DNA from: CAYZJV01 sp964478945
Lineage (GTDB): Bacteria; Spirochaetota; Spirochaetia; Sphaerochaetales; Sphaerochaetaceae
DNA length: 37,287 nt
Assembly: GCA_964478945.1 (NCBI GenBank)
Contig: CAYZJV010000024.1
Location: 1 to 37,287 of the forward strand
Direction: 5' to 3'
Made by a program: the position numbers and the translations under genes
Notes under the pieces: generated by a model
Told to the model about the DNA's origin: nothing
Database searches by the model: none
What the model saw: only the letters and a program-made list of their open reading frames with translations
Shown: one piece after another, positions 7,295 to 15,576 of the stretch
Position numbering within the stretch: position 1 is the first letter of the stretch
Layout: each line of letters begins with the position of its first letter

Positions 7295-8070
7295 CGGGAA
7301 AGTGTGTGCACACCGGTAAGACCGGACAGTTCGGCAGCTTTCTCCCGAAGGACTTGGCCGAGTGTATCGGAACCATCCGAAGCATGGGTGGCGATGAGGT
7401 TCACGAACACCGAACCGGCCACCACCGCATGGACATGGGGTCCCAAGGCATGGGCCTGGTGTCCATTTCTAATACCGAATCCACCAAGTACCTTCGATGT
7501 TCCACGTATGCTGTCGAGGAAACGGATCGTATCTTCCCCGATCACCGTCTCGCTTCCCGTGATACCCGAACGCAAGGCCGCATACACATATGGACGAGCC
7601 AGATGTGTCATCCTTTGGATCCTCTCTTGTGTCATAGAAGGGGCAGCCACAGGAACAGAGAACATGCCATTGGCCTTGCACGCTTCATCCAATCCCTCGT
7701 CATGATCGAAGGGAAGATCGGGTACGATCAAGCCTTTCACATGTGCGTTGGCCATCATCTCCACGAATTTTCCAATACCCCTACGATAGGCAAGATTGCC
7801 ATAGGTCATCACGAATACCGGTATGTCCGTATAGGTGGTACCCAGATGTTGGAGAAACGCAAGACTGTCCTGTACTGTGTAGCCTCTTGCGAGTACCTCC
7901 GAACAGGCTTTCTGTATAGCCGTTCCGTCGGCACTCGGATCGCTGAACGGAAGCTGCACCTCAAGATACGAGACTCCTCCCGCCACCAGGGAATCGGCGA
8001 CCACCGCAGCCATCTGGTCATCGGGATAGCCTGCGACCAGATGGGCCATCACACGTATCGGTCCTTTCAT
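7291..8070 (-). CDS. trpA: Tryptophan synthase alpha chain
   Basis: A 259-residue TIM barrel that cleaves indole-3-glycerol phosphate to indole and glyceraldehyde 3-phosphate. The catalytic Glu lies in SYLEVQLPFSDPSADG with the substrate-binding Asp in FSDP, and the phosphate loops include FGIRNG and VVAGSVFV. EVQLPFSDP in place of the more usual ELGIPFSDP is a sub-family trait. The ATG at 8070 overlaps the trpB stop by one base (TGATG) and has GGGAGG inside the end of trpB, so the chains of the alpha2-beta2 complex are co-translated. The stop overlaps the end of the convergent lipoprotein gene, leaving no room for a terminator. It is the last gene of the trp operon. Confidence 0.95.
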   Translation of the reverse strand: MKGPIRVMAHLVAGYPDDQMAAVVADSLVAGGVSYLEVQLPFSDPSADGTAIQKACSEVLARGYTVQDSLAFLQHLGTTYTDIPVFVMTYGNLAYRRGIGKFVEMMANAHVKGLIVPDLPFDHDEGLDEACKANGMFSVPVAAPSMTQERIQRMTHLARPYVYAALRSGITGSETVIGEDTIRFLDSIRGTSKVLGGFGIRNGHQAHALGPHVHAVVAGSVFVNLIATHASDGSDTLGQVLREKAAELSGLTGVHTLSR

Positions 8071-9305
8071 CAACAACCTCCCTCGTCCAGCAATCGCAAC
8101 TCGTCGGTCAGGAACTGTCTCCACTCGTCTTTTCTGAACCTCGGAGAAGTGATGAAGATATCCTTCTCCCCCCTTCCCGACATGTTCACCACTATCGCAG
8201 GATCATCCTTGTCCATCTCCCTGGCCATCCTCATTGCAACCGCTCCCGCATGGGCACTTTCCAAGGCGAACATCACCCCTTCATTCCTTGCGAAGAACTT
8301 CACCGCTTCAAGCGCCTCTTCATCGGTTGCGCTGGTGAATGCGATCCTACCCGAAAGACCGAGTGCTGCCAATTGTGGACCGATCCCGGGGTAATCGAGT
8401 CCAGCACTGATCGAATGCGTGGGAGCTACCTGTCCATCGGCATCAACGAGAAATCGACTCTTGTACCCGTGAATGATTCCCTCATATGCATCTTCGGAGG
8501 ACATTCGTACCGCATGTTCACCTAGCGAGGTACCTATACCCCCCGCTTCGGCTCCCACCAGCCGTACCGGTCCGTCGAGGAATGCATGAAAGAATCCTAT
8601 CGCATTGGAGCCACCACCAACACAGGCCACCAAGGTTCCCGCTTCGATGTTCTTATCGATCAGCTGGGCTTTCAGTTCACGTCCGATAACCGATTGGAAG
8701 GTCCTCACGATATCGGGGAAAGGCGCGGGACCGAGAGCGGAACCGATGAGATAGTGGGTATCGGTGAAGTTGGTCGCCCAATCGCGCATCGCTTCATTGA
8801 TCGCATCCTTCAAGGTCTTCGAACCGGTATGCACGGGAACCACCTTCGCTCCATAAAGCTCCATTCCCGCCACGTTCGGTTGCTGGCGCATCACATCCAC
8901 CGCACCCATGTACACCACGCATTCCATTCCCAGCTTCGCACATGCCGCGGCAACGGCGATGCCATGTTGACCGGCCCCCGTCTCTGCGATGATCCGCTTC
9001 TTACCCATACGTTTCGCCAAGAGCACCTGTCCCAACGCGTTGTTGATCTTATGGGCTCCGGTGTGTGCCAATCCCTCCAGCTTGATATAGAGCGGAGGTC
9101 CTCCAAGTTCCCGTGTTGCCCGTTTTGCATACATCAGAGGAGTCGGTCTACCGACGAAATCCTGCTGTAGAGAGAGCAACTCCCTATTGAAGGCTACATC
9201 TTCCTGCAACTCTTCGAACTGCTGTCGCAACTCATCCAAAGGTCTTCTCAGTATCTCGGCCACATACGAACCACCGAACCGATCGAAATAGCCATCAGAA
9301 TCCAC
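8070..9305 (-). CDS. trpB: Tryptophan synthase beta chain
   Basis: A 411-residue PLP enzyme that joins indole to serine in the final step of tryptophan synthesis. Visible are the PLP lysine in HTGAHKINNALGQ, the AETGAGQHG catalytic loop, the phosphate-binding GGGSNAIG, and SAGLDYPGIGP. Length and motifs are those of TrpB1, the partner of TrpA. The start is GTG 9305 with AAGGAGG placed six bases upstream, and it overlaps the end of trpCF by 11 bases. Overlap on both sides indicates tight coupling. Confidence 0.95.
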   Translation of the reverse strand: MDSDGYFDRFGGSYVAEILRRPLDELRQQFEELQEDVAFNRELLSLQQDFVGRPTPLMYAKRATRELGGPPLYIKLEGLAHTGAHKINNALGQVLLAKRMGKKRIIAETGAGQHGIAVAAACAKLGMECVVYMGAVDVMRQQPNVAGMELYGAKVVPVHTGSKTLKDAINEAMRDWATNFTDTHYLIGSALGPAPFPDIVRTFQSVIGRELKAQLIDKNIEAGTLVACVGGGSNAIGFFHAFLDGPVRLVGAEAGGIGTSLGEHAVRMSSEDAYEGIIHGYKSRFLVDADGQVAPTHSISAGLDYPGIGPQLAALGLSGRIAFTSATDEEALEAVKFFARNEGVMFALESAHAGAVAMRMAREMDKDDPAIVVNMSGRGEKDIFITSPRFRKDEWRQFLTDELRLLDEGGC

Positions 9306-10776
9306 GATGCACCTCCTTGAAAAACTGTTCTAGCAAAGCATGGTCCTTCTTCCCTGGAGTCGATTCGAGTCTACTCGATACATCGATAAGTTCAGGAGTA
9401 TGGGAATCCAGTAGAGAAGCTATGGTATCGGGGCCAAGTCCTCCCGCCAACCAAGGATTACCATATCCTTCGATCTTCTCCAACACCTCCCGCTGTATCA
9501 TTTGTCCTGTCCCCCCACTTTTTCCGTTAAGCTTGGTATCGCACAGGACTCTGGGTTCTCCTTCTTGCAGGAGTGATTTCAAGATTGCAAGATCTTCTTC
9601 TGAATCAATTCCGATGGCACCATAACGTCCTATACCTTCATCAGAAAACATCTTGTCCAATCTAGAGATCATCAATTGTGCCTGTTGCCCATGACATTGC
9701 AATGCATCCAACACTCCCTCCCTGGCAAGTCGTATGGCTTGATGTGCATCTTCACTCTCCAATTCGGTCACCACACCCACCATCAAGGGAGCGCTGGGAA
9801 CCGTGCGTATTGTTCTTACGATGGAACGGACAGTTGAAACGTCTACACGACGCGGACTTTCTGCAAAGATGAAACCCAATAGGGAAGCCCCGTGCGAAGC
9901 GGCTGCTTCGGCATCCATCGTATTGGTGATTCCACATACCTTCACCAGCGGACCTCGTTGCAACTGCCTGCGCTTCGCAACCTCTTTCCAAAACCGTCCA
10001 CTACGATTGGGAGTGGCATCTCGGAACGCATCTACGTAGGCTTGTGCCCGTTCGGGATTCCTCGCAACCGATTCTCCGATCAGCATGCCATCGTACCCTA
10101 GCGAACGAGCATAGACGCACGCTTGGGAGGAGTCGGCTCCCGATTCGTATATGGCCTTGCAGGGCAAAGAATCCCGCATTGCAGCCGGTAGCAAAGGATC
10201 TATTGAGAATGTACGCAAGTTCCTGCTGTTGACTCCCGCCACCGCCGGCCCATCATGCAACACGGCTTTGAGTTTCTTTCCATCCTCTTCATTATGAATT
10301 TCCACAAATGGTGTCATTCCCAGTTGCCTGCAGCGTACAGCCATGAGTCGCAACCGTTCCTCAGTCAGAATCCTGGCGATCAGAAGCACCGCATCGGCAC
10401 CGCAATGGAACGACACGTCGATCTCATCCTCATGGGTGAGAAAATCCTTCCTCAGTAGAGCCACATCATGGACATTCCTACCTACGCGTACCAAATCCGC
10501 AAGGGAGCCTTTGAAGTACCGATTCTCGGTAAGGATGGAAATTCCCTTTGCATGAGCATCCCTGTACTTGTGGGCAAGATCCACCGGATCGAGATTCAAC
10601 GCGATATCCCCCTTCGAGGGACTGGCCCGCTTGATCTCCAACACCAGACCCGGATGCTTGAGAAATTGCACCAGCGGTCGGCTGCGAATGGTGGGTACAC
10701 GGGTACCGAAGGTCGGTCCCAACCGACGGTAATCGTCTTCCTTCGCGGCAACTATCTGTGCAAGGATATCACCCAT
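9295..10776 (-). CDS. trpCF: Fused indole-3-glycerol-phosphate synthase / phosphoribosylanthranilate isomerase
   Basis: A 493-residue bifunctional enzyme for two consecutive steps of tryptophan synthesis. Residues 1-255 are IGPS (TrpC): VLEIKRASPSKG, ALLRKDFLTHEDEI, GVNSRNLRTFSID and YESGADSS hold the catalytic Lys and Glu residues. Residues about 272-493 are PRAI (TrpF), starting at LVKVCGITN with the catalytic Cys and carrying the catalytic Asp in ELIDVSSRLESTPGKKD. The usual PRAI reading is DVSSGVE, so the Arg after the serines is unusual. The ATG has GGGAGG seven bases upstream and lies inside the last codons of trpGD. The C-then-F fusion is best known from enteric bacteria. Confidence 0.93.
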   Translation of the reverse strand: MGDILAQIVAAKEDDYRRLGPTFGTRVPTIRSRPLVQFLKHPGLVLEIKRASPSKGDIALNLDPVDLAHKYRDAHAKGISILTENRYFKGSLADLVRVGRNVHDVALLRKDFLTHEDEIDVSFHCGADAVLLIARILTEERLRLMAVRCRQLGMTPFVEIHNEEDGKKLKAVLHDGPAVAGVNSRNLRTFSIDPLLPAAMRDSLPCKAIYESGADSSQACVYARSLGYDGMLIGESVARNPERAQAYVDAFRDATPNRSGRFWKEVAKRRQLQRGPLVKVCGITNTMDAEAAASHGASLLGFIFAESPRRVDVSTVRSIVRTIRTVPSAPLMVGVVTELESEDAHQAIRLAREGVLDALQCHGQQAQLMISRLDKMFSDEGIGRYGAIGIDSEEDLAILKSLLQEGEPRVLCDTKLNGKSGGTGQMIQREVLEKIEGYGNPWLAGGLGPDTIASLLDSHTPELIDVSSRLESTPGKKDHALLEQFFKEVHRGF

Positions 10777-12361
10777 TGGTTGCCTCCCGGACTTCCGCTA
10801 TCTTGTTCAGTACCGATCCATCCGAGAGGGCTTTTCTTGCAAGATCATAACCCATGGTGAAATCTTTCGCATGACCGGCAACATAGAGCGCCGCCGCAGT
10901 ATTCAAGGCTACCGCGTCGCCCAGCGATCTTCTGCCGTGTCCTTCAAGCAGATCCAAGGCCAAGCGGGCATTCTCTTTCGCCGAACCCCCATCCAGCGAG
11001 TCACCATCTTCCGCAAGGATTCCCAAATCCTTTGGATCGACGATATATCGAAGGACATGATGTGATTCATCGATTTCAACCACCTCATTTGGTGCATTGG
11101 GAGAAAATTCGTCGTAGCCATCTTCACTATGGACCACCAATACCCGCTTCGCACCCAACATATGGGCGGCCTCGGCAACCGGGAGCAGGAGGCTGTGGTC
11201 ATATACGCCCAAGACCAAATGTGTGGCACCGGCAGGATTGGATAGTGGTCCCACCAGATTCATGATGGTCTTCACACCCAGCAACCTCCTTACCGGAGCG
11301 GCGAAGCGCATCGCACTATGATAGACGGGAGCATAGAGAAATCCAAAACCGGTGTTGCGTATGATATATGCCGTCCTCTCGGCCGAGAGATCTATCTTGA
11401 ATCCAAGGGCCTCATAGAAGTCGGCCGATCCCGAGAGACTCGAAACAGCCCTATTGCCATGTTTGGCGATCATCACACCACAGGCTGCGGCAACCAACGC
11501 CGCCATGGAACTGATGTTGAAGCTCCCTTTCCCATCACCTCCGGTCCCCACGATATCGACAAGCTTCCCTGTGATCGGAACCGGAGTCTTTTTCTTGCCA
11601 AGCACCGCTGCGCATCCGGCGATTTCGCCTGCTGAGGGCCCTTTCACCGAAAGAGCGGTGAGGATCGCCGAGGTTTGGCGTTCATCAAGCACCCCATCGG
11701 TGAGATCCTGCATGAACAGCTCCGCTACAGAGCGATCCATATCTTTTCCTGCCATGATCTCCTTCAGTACCACTTTGAATGGGAAAGGTTCCCTTCTGTA
11801 GGAGAGAAAGGCCTTGAAGACCGCTTCTCCTTCATTCGAAGCGATGGATTCGGGGTGGAATTGCACCCCTTCGAGCACCATATCCTTATGCCGGATACCC
11901 ATGATATCGCCATCGGATGCCCGGGCAGACACTTCGAAAACAGCCGGTAGGGCAGATTCCTCGACCACCAGACTATGGTATCTGGTGAAGATCGATGTCC
12001 CCGAAAGGGTACGAAATACACCCTTTCCATCGATTTCGATGGATTCGGCGATCCCATGCTTGATATACTTCGCCCCTACGATCTTCCCACCGAAGGCATG
12101 TGCGATCGCCTGCATGCCAAGGCACACGCCGAGGATAGGGATTTTCCCTGCGAATTCACGAACCACCTCTTCGCTGATTCCCGCATCCTCAGGCCGTCCG
12201 GGGCCGGGAGAGATGATGATGTGGGAGATGTCCATTTCCTTCATTTGACCGATAGTCACCGCATCGTTGCGGATCACACGGATCTCACCATCGTACAATC
12301 TGGCGATCGCCTGACTAATGTTGTAGGTGAAGCTGTCGTAATTGTCTATGATCACGATCAT
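10769..12361 (-). CDS. trpGD: Fused anthranilate synthase glutaminase / anthranilate phosphoribosyltransferase
   Basis: A 530-residue bifunctional protein. Residues 1-190 are the class I glutaminase TrpG that feeds ammonia to TrpE: IIISPGPGRPEDAG, nucleophile Cys80 in GVCLGMQ, and His169/Glu171 in FHPES. Residues about 198-530 are TrpD, which attaches phosphoribosyl to anthranilate: VDIVGTGGDGKGSFNISS and KHGNRAVSSLSGSADF are its PRPP and substrate loops. The ATG overlaps the trpE stop as ATGA, so TrpE and TrpG, which form one complex, are translationally coupled. An in-frame start further upstream lies inside trpE and is not needed. The gene overlaps trpCF by eight bases. Confidence 0.95.
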   Translation of the reverse strand: MIVIIDNYDSFTYNISQAIARLYDGEIRVIRNDAVTIGQMKEMDISHIIISPGPGRPEDAGISEEVVREFAGKIPILGVCLGMQAIAHAFGGKIVGAKYIKHGIAESIEIDGKGVFRTLSGTSIFTRYHSLVVEESALPAVFEVSARASDGDIMGIRHKDMVLEGVQFHPESIASNEGEAVFKAFLSYRREPFPFKVVLKEIMAGKDMDRSVAELFMQDLTDGVLDERQTSAILTALSVKGPSAGEIAGCAAVLGKKKTPVPITGKLVDIVGTGGDGKGSFNISSMAALVAAACGVMIAKHGNRAVSSLSGSADFYEALGFKIDLSAERTAYIIRNTGFGFLYAPVYHSAMRFAAPVRRLLGVKTIMNLVGPLSNPAGATHLVLGVYDHSLLLPVAEAAHMLGAKRVLVVHSEDGYDEFSPNAPNEVVEIDESHHVLRYIVDPKDLGILAEDGDSLDGGSAKENARLALDLLEGHGRRSLGDAVALNTAAALYVAGHAKDFTMGYDLARKALSDGSVLNKIAEVREATNG

Positions 12362-13767
12362 ACCACGCCCTCCTCGAGGACGCTGCGCAGTGCGCCCAAC
12401 TTTTCCTCTGTCTCTATCCATTCACGAGAGGCTTCCGAAGCATGCACGATACCTGCTCCCGCCTGCAGTATCCATCGCGTGCCCTTCTTCATGGCACAAC
12501 GAATCGAAATACAGAAATCGAGATCTCCATCTGGTTCGAGATACCCCACCGCACCACCATAGAAACTCCTCACTTGTCGTTCGATCTTCGACACACGTTG
12601 GATCGCCTCGATCTTGGGAGCTCCGGATACGGTACCCGCGGGAAACGATGCACGCAACACATCGATGGGGTCGGTGGTGTGGGGATCGATTTGCCCCACC
12701 ACATCACTCACGATATGCATCACATGGCTGAAGTGTTCCACATCCATGGAACGGGCCACTCGAACCGAACCGGGCATGCATACCCTTCCAAGGTCATTTC
12801 TCGCCAGGTCCACGAGCATCAGATGCTCGGCCCTCTCCTTGGGGTCATCCAAAAGCTCCTTGCGCAACAACTCATCTTCGTCCTTATCGTTCCCGCGTCT
12901 TCGAGTCCCTGCGATCGGTCTGATGGAGGCAACGCCATCACGCACACGGACAATACTTTCGGGAGATGCACCCACCAATTGGAACGTACCGAAATCGATA
13001 AGGAAGAGATAGGGGGAGGGATTCTTTGAACGTAACCTGCGGTACACCCCCAGCGCCGGTTCCGAGGATTCGATTTCCAATCTACGTGAAAGCACCGCCT
13101 GCAGCAGATTTCCTTCCACGATGTTCCGCTTTATCTCAGCCACTCCCTCGAGAAATGCATTCCTTGAAGCCTCCACATTGGTCACCACCCTCGCATGCGA
13201 TGGTGCTCGCGGTGGTGAGAGATAGGAGAAGTCCAAGTCCTCCAGCCTCTTCAAGATGGTTCCCACAGCCTCATCGAGATCAATGGTGTGTTCTTCATAA
13301 TTCATTCCGAAGAGATGGATGGTATCGGTGAAATGGTCGAACACCAAATAGATATGACCAACCACGAACATGGCCTCCGGTATGTGCAGATCATCCTCTT
13401 GGTCACCCATCCTGATGGTGTCGCAACGCCTGCAGAATTCATAACCGAGATACCCGATACCTGCTCCAGGAAGTGGAATACCATCTGGTGGCAATGGATT
13501 TTGATGGGCAATTCTCGACAGTGCCGATAAAATATCCTGATCATCGGTTGGATACACCACTTGATCGATTGCCAAGGAAACCTTCTCAACCTCCTGGATT
13601 ATCCTGAAAGCCTCCTGCAACAGAAGTATGGAGTATCTGTCCTTCCCGTGGGTGAACGAGGCGGATTCGAGTATTGCGACAGCTCCCAATTTGTTTGCTA
13701 GTGAAAATGGGGTGAATCGTTCTCCGGAGAGACTTCTCATCACCATATCGGTTCGTTTCGCTTCCAT
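12358..13767 (-). CDS. trpE: Anthranilate synthase component I
   Basis: A 469-residue chorismate-using enzyme catalysing the first committed step of tryptophan synthesis, with the TrpG domain as ammonia source. The C-terminal catalytic core shows IRPIAGTRRRG, the LMLVDLARNDLGRVC block, HFSHVMHIVSDVVG, the FPAGTVSGAPKIEAI signature and GGAVGYLEPDGDLDFCISIR. The tryptophan-feedback region is expected in the N-terminal third. The start ATG has GGAAGGGA at a good distance and a consensus promoter just upstream. It is the first gene of a five-gene operon in E. coli gene order. Confidence 0.95.
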   Translation of the reverse strand: MEAKRTDMVMRSLSGERFTPFSLANKLGAVAILESASFTHGKDRYSILLLQEAFRIIQEVEKVSLAIDQVVYPTDDQDILSALSRIAHQNPLPPDGIPLPGAGIGYLGYEFCRRCDTIRMGDQEDDLHIPEAMFVVGHIYLVFDHFTDTIHLFGMNYEEHTIDLDEAVGTILKRLEDLDFSYLSPPRAPSHARVVTNVEASRNAFLEGVAEIKRNIVEGNLLQAVLSRRLEIESSEPALGVYRRLRSKNPSPYLFLIDFGTFQLVGASPESIVRVRDGVASIRPIAGTRRRGNDKDEDELLRKELLDDPKERAEHLMLVDLARNDLGRVCMPGSVRVARSMDVEHFSHVMHIVSDVVGQIDPHTTDPIDVLRASFPAGTVSGAPKIEAIQRVSKIERQVRSFYGGAVGYLEPDGDLDFCISIRCAMKKGTRWILQAGAGIVHASEASREWIETEEKLGALRSVLEEGVV

Positions 13768-13780
13768 TCGTTCCCTTCCA

Positions 13781-13839
13781 TGTTTCTATAAATAGTAACG
13801 GCAGTATAGAAACACATCCTGTTCTTGTCAATAGAAACA
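13781..13839. repeat. Three 9-bp repeats around the trp promoter (candidate operator)
   Basis: ATAGAAACA occurs at 13806-13814 and 13831-13839, and its reverse complement TGTTTCTAT at 13781-13789. The copies are exact and their centres are exactly 25 bp apart. Read with the operon, one abuts the -35, one overlaps the -10 and the inverted one lies in the leader. This arrangement suits a repressor. It does not resemble the E. coli TrpR operator as I know it. Confidence 0.6.
13803..13831 (-). promoter_or_regulatory. trp operon promoter
   Basis: On the minus strand: perfect -35 TTGACA (13831-13826), a 17-base spacer and TATACT (13808-13803). Transcription should begin near 13796, giving a leader of about 29 bases before trpE. 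That is too short for a leader-peptide attenuator, so control is probably at initiation. Confidence 0.85.
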
Positions 13840-13909
13840 GCTGGATAATTTTCAATGGACTATGGCAACAGGGAATCATCCTTATGAAGAAAATCGAAGG
13901 AAGAGAAAT

Positions 13910-14293
13910 TTAATAGAATCCTTTTCCTGGAATGAGGTGGCGCACTCCGCCTTTGGGGTTTTCGACATCGCCTGTACGTCGAGGTATGAGGTGGATATGG
14001 CAGTGGAACACCGATTGCCCGGCGGCTTGTCCCACATTCACACCGATGTTGAACCCTTCGACCGAAGGATCCTCTTGCGATATTTCATTCTTGAGCAACA
14101 ACAACAATTCGTGACATGCCGACAACTCATCCTCGGTCAGTTCAAAGAAACTCGCCACATGTCGCCTGGGAATGATCAACGTGTGCAACGGTGTGACCGG
14201 AAACCCGTCCCTCATCGCGTAAGCCAAAGGCTTGCTGATGATCATCAATGATTTATCGACGTGGCAAAACAGACAAGATTCATCAGATTTCAT
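13910..14293 (-). CDS. HIT-family nucleotide hydrolase/transferase
   Basis: A 127-residue protein with the histidine triad H97-C-H99-I-H101 in SVFHCHIHLIPRR, the active site of HIT enzymes that hydrolyse nucleoside phosphoramidates or dinucleoside polyphosphates. The N-terminal CLFC (Cys7, Cys10) is the zinc-binding half of the common HIT form, and TPLHTLIIPRRHVASFFEL is the family's central segment. The ATG overlaps the stop of the upstream GGDEF gene as ATGA, so the two are co-translated. The exact substrate cannot be told from sequence. Confidence 0.9.
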   Translation of the reverse strand: MKSDESCLFCHVDKSLMIISKPLAYAMRDGFPVTPLHTLIIPRRHVASFFELTEDELSACHELLLLLKNEISQEDPSVEGFNIGVNVGQAAGQSVFHCHIHLIPRRTGDVENPKGGVRHLIPGKGFY

Positions 14294-15309
14294 CCGACTC
14301 TTCCCCTGCCTGCTCGTTTGGCCGAGAGCAAGGCCTCATCGGCATAAGAGAACAACGTATTACGTGTCTCGCCATGCTCGGGACAATGGGCTATTCCGAG
14401 GGTAATCGAAATTGGTCCAAGGGAAGAGCCTTGGTAGGGAAGCGCGAGTCCTGCGACTCCTTTACAGAGCTTCTCGGCCAAGGCACGTACCGTATCGAGA
14501 TGCGGATCGTTGGTGATGACAGCGAATTCATCCCCTCCGATGCGGCAGGCGATCGCATCGAACGGTTTCCTGTTCTTCAAGTATCGTGCGAATTCCCGCA
14601 ATACCAAATCCCCTGCAGGATGACCATGGGTATCGTTCAAACCCTTGAAATAGTCGATATCGATGAGAATGAGTCCAAATCCATCCGTAGTATCCTTCAA
14701 TCCGGAAAGCTTCTGTTCCAACACCACTTCGAAATACCTGCGGTTCGGTAGACCGGTCAACGCATCGGTGATGGCGAATCCCCGCAGTTGCTCCACCCTA
14801 CTTTCCAACAGTTGGTTGGTTACGATGCCCAACACCGAAGCCACGAATACGAAGAGGAGGAAACTTGCACAGTTCAAGGGCCTGAGGGAGGGAAAGAGTG
14901 AGACCACACCAACCAACAGGACAAATTGTACTGAGGCAATGAGAACAGTCGCCAAGCGCGAAAGAAATAAACTCGACAAGGTGATGGTGAAGACCACATA
15001 CAGCAAAGGAAACAGGTCTCCCTGCCCAACTGATGGATCGAACAACAGCGAGCCCCAGGCCCCGAGCATCGGTAGTGCAACCACGATTGTCGCGGGGATG
15101 AGGTACTGCCCCTTCTCCAACAACCAAAGCGATATTCCCAGCAGCAACAACATGGGAATCACCATCGCAAGGTACAGAATTCTTCTGTCGCTTCCCGGAG
15201 GATTGTCGATCAGAACAACCACCAAAATGATGGTGGTGAGTACACCGAGAATTATCAGCACCCATCTAAGCAATGAGGATTGGGTATCTTTCTTAGCAAA
15301 TACTGTCAA
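14290..15309 (-). CDS. Membrane-anchored GGDEF protein (diguanylate cyclase)
   Basis: A 339-residue protein with about six hydrophobic segments in residues 13-165, then a GGDEF domain. The domain opens with DALTGLPNRRYFE (182-194), has DIDYFKGLNDTHGHPAGD and an intact GGDEF at 258-262, so it probably makes cyclic di-GMP. The product-inhibition site is degenerate: the expected RxxD before the motif reads R247-K-P-F-D251, one residue out of register. The membrane part is not a recognised sensor. The start is TTG 15309 with AGGAG five to six bases upstream; no ATG start fits. The gene is coupled to the HIT gene behind it. Confidence 0.88.
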   Translation of the reverse strand: MTVFAKKDTQSSLLRWVLIILGVLTTIILVVVLIDNPPGSDRRILYLAMVIPMLLLLGISLWLLEKGQYLIPATIVVALPMLGAWGSLLFDPSVGQGDLFPLLYVVFTITLSSLFLSRLATVLIASVQFVLLVGVVSLFPSLRPLNCASFLLFVFVASVLGIVTNQLLESRVEQLRGFAITDALTGLPNRRYFEVVLEQKLSGLKDTTDGFGLILIDIDYFKGLNDTHGHPAGDLVLREFARYLKNRKPFDAIACRIGGDEFAVITNDPHLDTVRALAEKLCKGVAGLALPYQGSSLGPISITLGIAHCPEHGETRNTLFSYADEALLSAKRAGRGRVG

Positions 15310-15331
15310 GATTACTCCTGTTTCAGTAATT

Positions 15332-15358
15332 CTATCACGTCAAGTATCTGCGTGATAG
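15332..15358. repeat. 8-bp inverted repeat upstream of the GGDEF gene
   Basis: CTATCACG (15332-15339) and CGTGATAG (15351-15358) form a perfect inverted repeat around 11 bases, ending 22 bases before the TTG start. There is no T-run, so it is more likely an operator or an mRNA hairpin than a terminator. No promoter could be fixed in 15360-15410. Confidence 0.5.
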
Positions 15359-15409
15359 TCTCATTGGAAGAAATCAAGGGATATCGCAACCAAGTTGGTG
15401 GGAAAGTAC

Positions 15410-15494
15410 GGTGTCCCAAACCAATAAATGTTGCATGTTGCATTTGCAACTGAAATCTTTCACCATACGCCTTATAATTCCTACATGGGACACC
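15410..15494. repeat. 9-bp inverted repeat bracketing the hcp promoter
   Basis: GGTGTCCCA at 15410-15418 and its reverse complement TGGGACACC at 15486-15494 flank the hcp promoter, 76 bp apart. The right copy begins at the predicted transcription start. The pair could be repressor sites that loop the promoter. A chance pair cannot be excluded. Confidence 0.4.
15430..15478 (+). promoter_or_regulatory. hcp promoter with upstream activator-type dyad
   Basis: A perfect -10 TATAAT (15473-15478) has no -35 at the right distance (CTGAAA). Instead the dyad GTTGCA-TT-TGCAAC lies at 15437-15450, centred about 41.5 bases before a start near 15485, the position used by CRP/FNR-family class II activators. 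A third GTTGCA at 15430-15435 is in tandem with the left arm. The arms differ from the FNR and CRP consensus, so the regulator is not identified; an HcpR-like protein would fit the gene. Confidence 0.6.
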
Positions 15495-15576
15495 ATGATC
15501 GAATTCAGGTTTTCCTTACCTTTGATTGTGCCTTAATTACAATATCTTATCGAATATATATTTGAAAGGAGTTACT

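Noticed and set aside
13768..13800. A trp leader peptide or attenuator before trpE
   Set aside because: The promoter lies too close to the ATG; the leader of about 29 bases holds no Trp-rich frame or terminator.
15332..15358. A terminator between the GGDEF gene and hcp
   Set aside because: The stem has no T-run on either strand and the two genes are divergent, so nothing needs to end there.
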